From JAMOAW01 sp039908535 (lineage in GTDB: Bacteria > Pseudomonadota > Magnetococcia > Magnetococcales > JADFZT01), in assembly GCA_039908535.1 (NCBI GenBank), contig JAMOAW010000021.1, positions 1 to 57,201 on the forward strand: a stretch of DNA of 57,201 bases. Direction: 5' to 3'. Below, piece after piece: positions 33,538 to 44,200 of the stretch (positions within the stretch are counted from its first letter, which is position 1; every line of letters starts with the position of its first letter). A program made the position numbers and the translations under genes. The notes under the pieces were generated by a model, which saw only the letters and a list, made by a program, of their open reading frames with translations, did no database searches and was not told the origin of the DNA.

Positions 33538-35001
33538 ATGGCAGATTTTAAAGCTCCGAACCACCCCAGTCAACCCGACACGGACGCACATCCCCACACC
33601 TCGGACATCCGTTTTCAAGGCCTTCAGGCTTTTAAAGAGACCGCGACCACCCTGGCTGATTTAATACAGGCCCAATCTGAACAGCGCCCAACTGCCAATC
33701 CAGAAGCCGTCATCCCTTCTGGGGTAGACCTGCCCAACCAGACGATCCCTAATAGCGAAAAAAAAAATTTAAGCTTTAAAAACATATTAAACAACTATTT
33801 TACCCAACCGTTGGCAGAGTCTCCTGAAGATCCGAGGGAATCTATACCCCCCTCCACGCCCCCTCTGTTCTCTCCCCCCACCCAGAGTTCAAAAGCGGCC
33901 TCCCCCTGGGTAGCCCCACCACCCTTGGCCCATTGGCAGCAGACGGACGACTCTTCAGGAGAGGCACTCTCGACAGGCGATACGATTCATCCGGCCATTT
34001 TACGCCGCCAGCGCATGCTCCGACAAGAACACTCCCCTTTTGTGGTCTCTCTCCCCCACAGTGAGCAAACGATCCACTCTCCCCAACAACCGCCACCAGC
34101 CGCATTTGTTGCGCCTCTAAGCCAAAAAACGCCGCAAATGACAGCACAAGTGACTGAAACGCAGATTCTTTCTCTTATTCGCCAAGAGGTGACCACCCTT
34201 TTTGAACACCAAGAACACGCCTTGCGTTCGACGTTAACTGGCGTTGCGGCAAACCTGCGCGACTCTCAAACAGACAATGCCATTATTCAGACTCTACAAC
34301 AAGAGATCGCCCAGTTAGCGCAAAAGCAGTATCAATGGGAACAAAAATCCCAAACCGACCTCCATGCCGCGTTGGCCCCGCTGCTCACGGCGATCAAGCG
34401 ACAGAGCGACCAACTGACGACCAGCCTGACCCAAGCCTTTCAAGAGGCCTTGACGGCGGCCAGCCTGGAGGAGAAGGAGTACGCCACCTTAGATCCAGTT
34501 TTGTGTGCCATCAAGGCTGAAGGCGAACGCCTTTTGGAACAACAAAGCCAAACCCTACGCGCCGCCCTCGCCACGGTTTCGTTGGGAATGCGGGATTCTC
34601 TCTCCCCTGAGGCGATTATTCAGGCGGTGCGTTCCGAGGCCGAGAGGTTGGCCGATAAACAAAATAAAATTTTGCAAGCCGTCACCGCCCAACATTCTGA
34701 GGTTGCTTCCGAGCCCCCGCCTCGCCAGGAAGAGGATCCCGCTTCTAACGAGGCGGATAAAATAATAGATGAAATTGGCGTTAATTTTGCTTATAATCCT
34801 TTATCTAACCAGGGACTGGAGATGGTCGCCACGTTTGACACCGAACACAACTCCTGGAACGACTGGGATTATATCCCCGTAGAGGGGCTTGGCTGTGGCA
34901 CACTGCGGCTGGTTGGGGATATCGTCGATAATGTGGTGGATATCGGTAAATCGATGCTGCGTTTTGTGATTGGCCCGGCGCACGCTCAACCACATAGATA
35001 A
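33538..35001 (+). CDS. unknown protein with an internal coiled-coil duplication
   Basis: I do not recognise this 487-residue protein. It has a Pro/Ser/Gln-rich, probably disordered first part (about 1-200). Two related helical units follow (about 207-264 and 318-375), each with the pattern LRxxLxxVxxxxRDS, AIIQ and LAxKQ. A distinct C-terminal segment (about 410-487, NDWDYIPVEGLGCGTLRL) ends in an amphipathic helix (SMLRFVIGPAHAQ). There is no signal peptide. It lies 68 bases before the giant PilZ membrane protein and shares its orientation, so it may be a partner of that protein. Long coils suggest a scaffold or tether; this is inference. Confidence 0.7.
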   Translation: MADFKAPNHPSQPDTDAHPHTSDIRFQGLQAFKETATTLADLIQAQSEQRPTANPEAVIPSGVDLPNQTIPNSEKKNLSFKNILNNYFTQPLAESPEDPRESIPPSTPPLFSPPTQSSKAASPWVAPPPLAHWQQTDDSSGEALSTGDTIHPAILRRQRMLRQEHSPFVVSLPHSEQTIHSPQQPPPAAFVAPLSQKTPQMTAQVTETQILSLIRQEVTTLFEHQEHALRSTLTGVAANLRDSQTDNAIIQTLQQEIAQLAQKQYQWEQKSQTDLHAALAPLLTAIKRQSDQLTTSLTQAFQEALTAASLEEKEYATLDPVLCAIKAEGERLLEQQSQTLRAALATVSLGMRDSLSPEAIIQAVRSEAERLADKQNKILQAVTAQHSEVASEPPPRQEEDPASNEADKIIDEIGVNFAYNPLSNQGLEMVATFDTEHNSWNDWDYIPVEGLGCGTLRLVGDIVDNVVDIGKSMLRFVIGPAHAQPHR

Positions 35002-35069
35002 AAATTCAGCCCTCTGTACAAAGAATAAATGGTTATCGCCCATATAGTTAAAAAATAAAGGTCTCCCTA

Positions 35070-38000
35070 ATGGTTGCACAAATTCCCGCCACCTTGGACA
35101 ATCCCTTTTTTCTGCGTTATGGCAGAATAACGGATCGCTGCTTTCCACCAAACATGTCAGTGGGAGCACCCATCCTCATTTTTCCGGAGGTGATTAAAGG
35201 GATAGAAGCCAATTTTCAAGGGAGCGAACAAAACGACAAACTATTGGCTGATTATGCCGATACAGTCCAACTTGAATATTTACAAAAACAGGTGGATAAA
35301 TATCGGCAGCTCCTGCTGGATGAGCAAAACAGTGCCCAAGAGGTGAGTGGTTCTGCGCATCCCTACCAATCCCTCCCCCCGATCACCAAAAAACTCCAAG
35401 AATTTCGTACTGCCCTGCAGAGCAAATCCGAGGCCATGCTCTCTGATAACCCGTTTTATGAGCTGACCGGCTTGATTTATAGACTCAATGTCGAGACGTT
35501 AAAAAACGCCTTTATCGATTGGCAGCAAAACGCCAGCGACAATCCCCCCCCTTCCATCTCCGTCTCACGTTCTTTAATCCAAATTTGGACGAGTTCTGGA
35601 CAGATAACCAGTCTACAACAAAAACTCATAGAGACCTTCGGCAAGATCATCTCCATTGGCAAAATCACCCTTGGTTTGTTTCTCTTTTGCGGTTCTGCCA
35701 TGACGACCTCTAAGGGGGTCAATGATCTGGTGCAATCCAAACCTTTTGTTGAATCGCTGGGAGACTATTTTGTCGGAGCCGAACCCGAGCATCTCCGACT
35801 TCTCCTCTCGCTCTTCATTGGCCTGTTGCTCTCTTCTATCATTTTAGATTTTAAAGATCGCCTTTTTAAAGGAATAGCCCAGGCTGGACAGGTGTGGACC
35901 GGAATAAAGCAGGCCTTTAAAATTTCCCCACGCTGGTTGACCACCTGTTTATTTCTCACCATGATCTCCATCTGGACCAACTATGACGGTATCGTCTTGC
36001 TGATTTCGCAAAAGGCCGATTTAGATCTCCAATTGGCAAAAATTCAAAAACAGGTTTTAAACGGCTTGGGCGATCCGACCAACCGCCACCCCGAAGATCC
36101 AAAATCGCTTCATGATCTAGGGGCACTTTTAGAACAAAAGGCCAAACAGGCCATCTTACAATTTAAAGATCTCCCCATGGATGAGATGTCGGGAGTGGCC
36201 TCCAGTGGTCTAGCGGTCAAAGGCCCCCGCTATTATGGCAAATTTTTTATTGTCAACGGCGATTTTGAACTGGGCCGCAACGATGTGGCCACGCTGAGTC
36301 CCAAAAGCAGTTTGTCCGCCCAAATCGACCGCATGATCCTTAAATCCAGATTGGACTTCAAACCCTCTATGGAGACAAAGATCAACCAAATCGTCACCCT
36401 CTTTACCGAAGATTTGACCAGGACCCAAGCCGAAGTCGAACAAAAACTCAACGCTCTAACGGCCCAAATGAGCTTGCACGCCTATTCTTTAGACGAGTTG
36501 CTGCGAATATTTAGCTTGGAATCCTACACCATTAACCATGGTGTCGTTGAAATTGTTAAACTTTTAGAACACAACAAAGAGATGTTTGTCCAAACGGTCG
36601 CTCATCTCAACCAAACCGCCAACGAAACCATTAATCTATTGCGTGAAGTGGACAAAATTGGTACCGACACTGCCAACACGTACAACATAGAAGTCAACAT
36701 TGATATCCCCTCTTTAGAGGCGATCGATCAATTAAAAAACAACCAAATAACCATGGCAGAACGGCGCAACCTAAATGAACTCAAAAAGTTTTTGTTGCAA
36801 CAGTATGGCTCTACTCTGAGCAGCTTCATGTTATTTCTTATATTATTCGTAGCCATTGCCATGGACCTATCGGATCCCATTTTTTACAGTGCCATGATCG
36901 CCCGTTGGGGACGCAAGGACCGACACTTTTTGAATGAAAACCTCTCCCGTTTTCAAAATTGGGAGTTGCAACACATAAAAAAGACACGTATTTTTTTAAC
37001 CAGACCCGATATTCGTCCTCTGTTGCCCCTCCCCTGCCCCTCTTTACCAATTTTATACGATATTTATCACCGCTTTTTAGAAGAGATCCATCCAGTTGTC
37101 AAAGACAACTCCACCCGCACTTTTTTTGAAATATGGCGTTTTTGGTTTATGGGGCTCTTTTTGACCACCCGTATCCACCATGTCCAGGGGTATAATGCCC
37201 GGCAATCTGTGACACAACGTATTGTTTTGGACCAAATAAACTATACCCCGCGTTTTCTCAACCGCATTTATCCCGGAATTTTAACTCCATTCCGCATTGG
37301 GGTGGACCATTTTGATTCTTTATATGAAAATATTTTTAAGCAATTTCAAAACAATGACACCATTTTTCGTGAAGGATTGGAGTCAGTTATCCCTGACATC
37401 GCTTTAAAACCAGAGGATATTTCAACAACGGAGAATTCAAAATCCACCTCCATTATTTTGCCCACAACGTCCAAAAAAAGCCAAAAGATGGATAAATCTC
37501 TTCTTTGGCAAAATGTATTCAATAAACTTTATCTCATCACCCTTAAGGCTTGGCCAGAGACCGAAGCTCCCTTTCCGTTGACCCGTCTCAACTGGCTGAG
37601 CCAACAATTGGTCGCCAAGGCGGAATCGCGTGCCCGAATCAACCATTTTTCCAATTTGGCTCCCTATATTAAAAAGACCCTATTTGGGGAATATTTAATC
37701 CCGATGGAACAGGAGATCCTCGCCCCCCTCAATGGCCTGTTGACCAAAATACCCAACTATCCCATCCTTGAGAAAACTTTGCGGATTGGACACTACAAAG
37801 AAGAATATAGAAAAATAAAAAATTTGCTCACCGATGTGGTGGGATTTTCTCTATTTACCGGTTTTCAAGTTCCCACAGAAATTTTGCACACCATTATTAG
37901 ATCTTACCAACTGCCGCTCTTTGACACCTTTTTATCTGGATTTCAACAAGATACCTCGGCTATTGAAAAACAGATACTCACCCTCTCCAACCACCTAAAA

Positions 38001-39713
38001 AAGGCCTATCAAACCCTGGAAATTTTGGACCAGGAGCAAAACGGCATCATTATGACCCTGACAAAAATGCGTAAAGATTATTTGAGCCCTATTCAAGCGA
38101 TCATGGAGCGTCTGGCCCATGGCAATTCCATTGAAAAGGCTTTTTCTTTAGACCGCATGAAAAAAGAGATTTTCTCCATTGAAAAGGCCATGCTCTCGTT
38201 ATGGAAACCGGCTCCCGTGCCCGGTGATGGCGTTTGGGAACCGGGGCATGAGTCTGATGCTCTCAATTTTGACCATATTTTTAATCTCTCCGATCCAAAC
38301 AGCACCGCCCGTTTTTCTCTGCTGGACCACTTGCGCAAAATGGAATCCAAACTGGCCGAGATTTACAAACAACTCAACTCCAGCATTTTTGTCATTACCT
38401 TTGTCGACAAATTGACCCATAAAATTCAGAAGCAGTTGCTCGATTCCATGGATCTTGTGCAATTAATCACCCATATGGATGGCCAAATGTCACGCATGAC
38501 CTACAACAGCCAGGAAATTGGCGCAGGGGTCTTTAACTTTCTTGAAAACAATCGCCTGTTTTTCCGTTCGGTTCCAGCTCAAATTCAATCCATTCAAGAA
38601 CGATTGTTCATGCTTATCGAAGACCCTAAACTGGCCGAATCCCACAGTGTCGAGTTGTTTCGCGCTTTGGAAAGCCAATCCTTCAAACTCAACCATTTTT
38701 TAAAAAATGCCTTGGAATTTATTGAGGGCAAACGAGATGGCATGGGTCTTTCAGCTTCAATGGCACAATTAATGCCGACATCTGAAAAAGATGCAACCGC
38801 CCTATCGCCCCCCCCTTCTGCCCGAACCCTCCCCTCTTCTAAAAGCGATGCAGTGGCTGCCACCAACTTCTCGGCGTTGAATCCTGTTCAAGAGAAACTT
38901 TGCCAAGAGGTTGAACAATCCTGTGAAAAAATTCGCCAAACTTTACGACAGATTGGTAAAAAAGAGTGGGAGTTGTTGCAACAACCGATTCCTCCTCAAG
39001 AGCATTTAAACATCCTTAAAATGCGTAAACCCTTTATTGACCAATCTTTTATGGATGCGGAAAAATTTTCAAACACGTTAATGGAGTTGGTGAACGATGT
39101 TGACGCCTTGCAAAACAATCCCGCCAAGGCTGAGAGTTTAAAAACGTTACACACCCATTCTATGCAGCACTGGCAAGAGTTGGAAGCCATTCTCAACAAA
39201 ATTTCCACCCCCAGCATTGTCGATCGTCGCCAAACCATTGCCAATAGTTTGGCTGCGGCCCAAAAAGAGAGCCAACCCTATACCCGTCGGGTCGTGGATG
39301 CTGTTATGCCAAAGATAGCAGAAGTCAAAAATCTTCCCAATTTTTCCAGGCGTGTCTTGGAACGAACCCGTTTTGAAGGGCAGGTGGAACTCACCATTGA
39401 AGGGGGAATGAGCTTTTTGGGTAAGACCCGAGATATCAGTCCCACAGGGCTCGCCATAGAGATCGCCACCCCGGCCCAGAATGAACTCGTTGGCAAAAAA
39501 GGTCATTTTATTTTATTAAATGACCCCCGCCGGACCTCCATTCCCTGTCATATTTTACGGGTGTCGGGAATTGTGATCATTTTAACGTTGACTGCGGATC
39601 AAGAGTCTATTTTTATTAAATTGATGCGGGACGAAATCATCCGCCGTGGCGAAGAGTTCCCGGATCCTTTTCAGATAAGAATGCCAACATTGCCAGAAAT
39701 GCCGATGAGTTAA
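35070..39713 (+). CDS. giant membrane protein with C-terminal PilZ domain
   Basis: The 1547-residue protein has three predicted membrane helices near residues 195-212, 243-262 and 288-308, and a fourth near 583-600 (SSFMLFLILFVAIAMDL). Large helical regions lie between and after them. A PilZ domain ends it (about 1423-1535): RRVLERTRFEG supplies the Arg-rich c-di-GMP contact and TRDISPTGLAIEI the DxSxxG motif. The body matches nothing I can name. Binding of c-di-GMP is likely from the motifs. With two degenerate GGDEF proteins and a coiled-coil protein just upstream, a membrane assembly switched by c-di-GMP is the natural hypothesis. The ATG has weak upstream purines. No enzyme motif is visible. 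Confidence 0.8.
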   Translation: MVAQIPATLDNPFFLRYGRITDRCFPPNMSVGAPILIFPEVIKGIEANFQGSEQNDKLLADYADTVQLEYLQKQVDKYRQLLLDEQNSAQEVSGSAHPYQSLPPITKKLQEFRTALQSKSEAMLSDNPFYELTGLIYRLNVETLKNAFIDWQQNASDNPPPSISVSRSLIQIWTSSGQITSLQQKLIETFGKIISIGKITLGLFLFCGSAMTTSKGVNDLVQSKPFVESLGDYFVGAEPEHLRLLLSLFIGLLLSSIILDFKDRLFKGIAQAGQVWTGIKQAFKISPRWLTTCLFLTMISIWTNYDGIVLLISQKADLDLQLAKIQKQVLNGLGDPTNRHPEDPKSLHDLGALLEQKAKQAILQFKDLPMDEMSGVASSGLAVKGPRYYGKFFIVNGDFELGRNDVATLSPKSSLSAQIDRMILKSRLDFKPSMETKINQIVTLFTEDLTRTQAEVEQKLNALTAQMSLHAYSLDELLRIFSLESYTINHGVVEIVKLLEHNKEMFVQTVAHLNQTANETINLLREVDKIGTDTANTYNIEVNIDIPSLEAIDQLKNNQITMAERRNLNELKKFLLQQYGSTLSSFMLFLILFVAIAMDLSDPIFYSAMIARWGRKDRHFLNENLSRFQNWELQHIKKTRIFLTRPDIRPLLPLPCPSLPILYDIYHRFLEEIHPVVKDNSTRTFFEIWRFWFMGLFLTTRIHHVQGYNARQSVTQRIVLDQINYTPRFLNRIYPGILTPFRIGVDHFDSLYENIFKQFQNNDTIFREGLESVIPDIALKPEDISTTENSKSTSIILPTTSKKSQKMDKSLLWQNVFNKLYLITLKAWPETEAPFPLTRLNWLSQQLVAKAESRARINHFSNLAPYIKKTLFGEYLIPMEQEILAPLNGLLTKIPNYPILEKTLRIGHYKEEYRKIKNLLTDVVGFSLFTGFQVPTEILHTIIRSYQLPLFDTFLSGFQQDTSAIEKQILTLSNHLKKAYQTLEILDQEQNGIIMTLTKMRKDYLSPIQAIMERLAHGNSIEKAFSLDRMKKEIFSIEKAMLSLWKPAPVPGDGVWEPGHESDALNFDHIFNLSDPNSTARFSLLDHLRKMESKLAEIYKQLNSSIFVITFVDKLTHKIQKQLLDSMDLVQLITHMDGQMSRMTYNSQEIGAGVFNFLENNRLFFRSVPAQIQSIQERLFMLIEDPKLAESHSVELFRALESQSFKLNHFLKNALEFIEGKRDGMGLSASMAQLMPTSEKDATALSPPPSARTLPSSKSDAVAATNFSALNPVQEKLCQEVEQSCEKIRQTLRQIGKKEWELLQQPIPPQEHLNILKMRKPFIDQSFMDAEKFSNTLMELVNDVDALQNNPAKAESLKTLHTHSMQHWQELEAILNKISTPSIVDRRQTIANSLAAAQKESQPYTRRVVDAVMPKIAEVKNLPNFSRRVLERTRFEGQVELTIEGGMSFLGKTRDISPTGLAIEIATPAQNELVGKKGHFILLNDPRRTSIPCHILRVSGIVIILTLTADQESIFIKLMRDEIIRRGEEFPDPFQIRMPTLPEMPMS

Positions 39714-39717
39714 ACGT

Positions 39718-39856
39718 GATCTCTCGGAAAAACAAAAATCAAGACCTTGGGGGGCCCAGAACCGCCCCCCAGACCCCCTCTAAAAAAAAGAGGGGGTCTG
39801 GGGGATTCATCCCCCAGGGTTTGGCCTTTAATTTTTTTTGCCCGCAGGGCATCATG
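39718..39856 (+). repeat. type A repeat, interrupted at its right end by a type B element
   Basis: It reads ATCTCTCGGAAAAACAAAAA, then GGGGGGCCCAGAACCGCCCC, the CTGGGGGATTCATCCCCCAG hairpin, and stops at GCCCGCAGGGCATCATG. The expected continuation TTC is found after the type B element at 40084-40086. Confidence 0.9.
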
Positions 39857-40075
39857 GGTACCACCACATTTAAGTGTGGACGATTAACGCGTGCCTGAAC
39901 AAAAAACAAAGTCAAGACCTTGGGGGATTGCATCCCCCAATCCCCCCTGCTTTTTGAAGGAAGCAAAACCGAGGTCAAAAGCAAAATAAAAACCCTGGGG
40001 GCAATCCCCCAGACCCCTTTTTTTTTAAATAATAAAATCAACAAACAGACGACCACGGTTAAGTGTGGTGGTACT
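39857..40075. mobile_element. type B MITE-like element with terminal inverted repeats and an 8-bp direct repeat
   Basis: The 219-bp element has 23-bp ends that match at 19 positions after reverse complementing: left GGTACCACCACATTTAAG..., right complement AGTACCACCACACTTAAC.... GCATCATG flanks it on both sides (39849-39856 and 40076-40083), as expected of a target-site duplication. It encodes no protein and its interior is made of G/C hairpins related to type A. It is inserted in a type A copy, so it is the younger of the two. Confidence 0.85.
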
Positions 40076-40098
40076 GCATCATGTTCAGGCTGTCAAAC

Positions 40099-41226
40099 CT
40101 AACAAGTCCATTCCAGCAACGTCAGATCATCCTTACGCTCCCCACCACAACGAAAGGCTTCCAACGCCTGCAAAACAATTTCCAAAGGGTGATTTTGAAC
40201 GACAACCTGTTGCAATAAATCAAACAGTCGCTCTTTACCAAACTCCTCTTTTTGAGGATTCTGCGCTTCGATCATACCATCAGAATAGACAAAAACGCGG
40301 TCGCCAGGGTGCAGGTCAACGATTTGCGGTGGCTTGTCTGGACGATCCATCACCCCTCTTGGAAATAATTCTGAATCTATTTTTTGCCATATCTTCCCAG
40401 CGCGAACCAGCAAAATCTCATCCATGCCGCAGTTCCAAACCCGCAGTTGGGTACGGTCAGGGGTTATTTCTAACAAACCACACACCATATACATATCCCG
40501 CCGCAAGATATGATACAACTTGCGATTGAGTTCGGCACAAATTTTTTCCATGTCCGAGCCTTGATGGGTCTGGTCATAAAAAATATGGGCAACCAATGGT
40601 CCCGCAATCGCCGCAGTTAAACCATGACCCGTAAAATCCCCCAACAAAATATGCTGTCCCCCATCGGGACGAAATTCCGCCAACAGCATATCCCCTGATG
40701 TTTTTTCCAAGGGAATGTTCAAACAACGCAAATGGCGGGTATTGATGACTCTAAAGCGCTGCATATTGGCCACAATATCCTCAATCACCTCCCGTTCTTC
40801 CAGCAGACGAGCGTTTAATTCGGCCAATTTACGGTTGGCCATATGCAATGCCAAATGGGGTTTAATCCGTGCCTGGACCACCGAGGGGGTAAATGGCTTG
40901 ATGATATAATCAATCGCTCCCAACTCCAAACCCATGGTTTCATCTTCGGGAGTGCTTTTGGCGGTGATAAAAATAATTGGAATCTGTTCGGTTTCTGGTT
41001 GGCTTTTTAATTGTCGACACACTTGATAGCCGTCAATATCAGGCATCATCACATCCAATAGAATCAAATCTGGCGCCGAAGCCTGCCGGGCCATTTGCAA
41101 TCCGCGATGACCGTTGATGGCGATATTTAAAACATACTCTTTTTCTAAAATTTTTCGTAGAATATCAATATCAAATGGGTCATCGTCGATAATTAAAATT
41201 TTAAAAATTTCCGGTTTCACACGCAT
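40099..41226 (-). CDS. response regulator with PP2C/SpoIIE-type phosphatase output
   Basis: The 375-residue cytoplasmic protein has an N-terminal REC domain (about 8-125, acceptor Asp in LILLDVMMPDIDG, Lys in DYIIKPF), a short coiled coil (about 130-155) and a SpoIIE/RsbU-like PP2C domain (about 160-373). The phosphatase Asp residues are in SGDMLLAEF, LGDFTGHGL, VYSDGMIEAQ and GGERKDDLTLL. Such proteins dephosphorylate anti-sigma-antagonist-type partners; no such partner is adjacent. It is the last gene of a minus-strand operon after two hybrid kinases (16-base gap), so its REC is probably their target. Confidence 0.93.
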   Translation of the reverse strand: MRVKPEIFKILIIDDDPFDIDILRKILEKEYVLNIAINGHRGLQMARQASAPDLILLDVMMPDIDGYQVCRQLKSQPETEQIPIIFITAKSTPEDETMGLELGAIDYIIKPFTPSVVQARIKPHLALHMANRKLAELNARLLEEREVIEDIVANMQRFRVINTRHLRCLNIPLEKTSGDMLLAEFRPDGGQHILLGDFTGHGLTAAIAGPLVAHIFYDQTHQGSDMEKICAELNRKLYHILRRDMYMVCGLLEITPDRTQLRVWNCGMDEILLVRAGKIWQKIDSELFPRGVMDRPDKPPQIVDLHPGDRVFVYSDGMIEAQNPQKEEFGKERLFDLLQQVVVQNHPLEIVLQALEAFRCGGERKDDLTLLEWTC

Positions 41227-41242
41227 CTCGCTTCAGCCAACT

Positions 41243-44200
41243 TTACAAAGTGATTTCCAACTTTTTAATCATTTCCATGAGAATCTCTTTAGCCTGAACA
41301 TAATCATATTTTTTTAATATTTTTTCTATATTTTCAATATATTTATCCATTTCATTCCCTTGTGATTGTTCCCGTAATGGCACCAATAATGTATCAGCCT
41401 GAGAATCTTGTTCAGTGAGTGCAACCATTAATTTGTTCAAAACCGGTGTTATTTTAGCAAGATCCAACACGACTTTCTTTGCAGATATCGCGACAGGCTT
41501 TGGTTTCTCGCTAGGCAAGAGTGCCAAAGAGGTCAACACTTCCTGCAAAGCGGCCCCAAATTCATCCATCAGGCTCTGGATAGCAGGACTATTGTGCCCA
41601 ATTCCTGCTTCCAAAGCGGCGGCCGACTCGAACAAACGGGTGGCCGCCAGTTGGCCAGCAACGCTCTTCGTCGTATGGGCCAAACGCTCGGCCAAAGGGG
41701 TATTACCCGCCTCTAAAGCGTTACGAATCTCTTCGAGGTTCTGGACATGATCAGACCGAAAGCGCAGCAACATGCGTTTATATAACCCGGCATCCCCCGC
41801 CATGCGCGTGATCCCCTCTTTGATATTAAACCCCAGCATATCGTTGGGCAGCGATGCCATCTCGACCTGTATAGACTCTTTGATTGGGATTGGCTCCACC
41901 GGTGTCCAATGGATCCATTGGGCCAACGTTTTATAAAGCTCTTTTGGGTCAAAAGGTTTTCCCACATGACCATTCATGCCATGCGCCAAACATTTTTTTC
42001 GATCCTCCTCCATGGCATGTGCCGTCATGGCAATGATGGGTAAATTGGCAAATCGTTTATCACTGCGAATCAAGCGTGTGGCGGTAAAGCCATCCATCTG
42101 GGGCATCTGCAAATCCATTAAAACGGCATGATAGGTATGAGTTTGCAACATACGCAAGGCAATTTTGCCATTTTCAGCCTCTTCAATCACCAACCCCACC
42201 CGCTCCAATATTTCCCGAACCACCTGTTGATTAATGGGATTGTCCTCGACCACTAAAATCCGCCTCCCCCCCATGCTCTCCCTGATCTTTTGCTCTTCCA
42301 TGGACTCCTGCTGGGTATGGGCAACATTTTTGACCAATGCAAAGCCATAAACTTCTAAAATGGTATTAAACAATAACGAACGATTGACCGGTTTTTCAAT
42401 ACAAGCCTGAATAACACCCCCCTTTCCAATCCTCTTTTTATCCTCCCCAACCGAATGGGTCAACAAAATGGCCTTAGGTATTTTCGCAAACCCTGCATGG
42501 AAAAGATCACCATATTTTACAAGTTCTTCCCTTTCGGTTGCGGGTGAAAAATTTAAAATAACCAAGGTATCGGGTGTCCCAATCTCACAAGCGGCGGTCA
42601 AAGCAGCCTTCCCCTCCATAACCGAAGCTACCGCCATGATCTCCAAGCTAAAAGAGGCCAAAATTCCCTCCAAGACCTGCCTGGATTTTGGTCGCGGATC
42701 CACAAGCAATACCTTGTTGTGACGGATATATTCTGGCAATTGTAGAGAGGTTTCTAAAGAATTGGATCGAGTTTCCAAAGCCACGTTGAAACGAAATATA
42801 CTTCCTATTCCCAGTTTACTCTGGGCCCCAATACTCCCCCCCATAAGAGCGACAATGCGTTTGCAAATCGCCAATCCCAGACCCGTCCCCCCATATTTGC
42901 GCGTAATAGAGCCGTCGGCTTGCACAAAAGATTCAAATAAATCCGGCAACCGTTTGGGATCTATGCCAATGCCGCTGTCTTGAACAGAAAACTCCAACTG
43001 CACCCGATGACCATCCGTGGACAACAACCGTGCCTCGACCACAATCTCCCCCTGTTCAGTAAACTTTAAAGCATTCCCAATCAAGTTGGACAACACCTGC
43101 TGCAAACGCATGGAATCTCCATACAGACGGGGAAACGGGGCAGAAATGGAAAAAATGAGGTCAATCTTCTTCTCCAAGAGCTGACGACGAAAAAGATCCC
43201 CCAAATGGTCAAACACCCCCTGCAACTCAAACTCCACTAAGTTCAAACGCATCTGACCGGCTTCAATTCTGGAAAACTCCAAAATATCGTTTATAATTGC
43301 CAACATAGATTGCGAGGCATGTTCTACTTTGGTTAAATAATCCTCCACCTTCACCGACAGTTCACATTTTAAGGCCAATCTGGTCAATCCAAGAATGGCA
43401 TTCATCGGAGTACGAATTTCGTGGCTCATATTGGCCAAAAAATCGCTTTTGGCACGGTTGGCCTCTTCGGCGGATTTTAACGTTTCATTCAATGAATTTA
43501 ATAAATGATTACGTTCGGTGATATCGTGCAAAAAAGCGGTAAAAAAAGGTTTATTTTGACGCAAAGTCGCCACTAAGGCCATGTCAATATCTACATGTGT
43601 GCCATTTGCACACAAACCAGTTACCTCCATACGCTGCTTGAAAGAAAAATCGTTGTTGATCAAAATCCGCTGCGCAACCTGTTTTATCTTGAGACGATGC
43701 GCCCCTCGCAACGCCACAGGCACAATAAAATCGGAAATATCCTTGCCCATCACCTGCGCTTTGGAATAGCCAAATAATTTTTCTGCAAAAGGATTAAAAT
43801 CCACCACATGACCGTTTTGGTCCGTCGTAATAATGGCATCCAAAGCCGATTCCAAAATAGAACGCAAGTGACTCTCACGATCCTTAAGCTGTTCGAATGT
43901 ATGAATTAAATTTAAATGAGTTTGCACCCTGGCCTTGACCACCGGTGGGTTAAAAGGTTTGGTAATAAAATCTACTGCCCCCAACTCCAACCCCTTGGCC
44001 TCTACCGACGCATCTGATTTTGCTGTAATAAAAATAACAGGAATCTCTTGGAACTCTTTGACAGATTTTAGCTGTTTACAAACCTCAAAACCATCCATAT
44101 CCGGCATTAAAATATCCAAAAGGATTAAATCCGGTTTGTTGCTAGAAGCCACCAAATGGAGGGCATCGGGACCATTCAGAGCAAAATATATTTTATAGTC

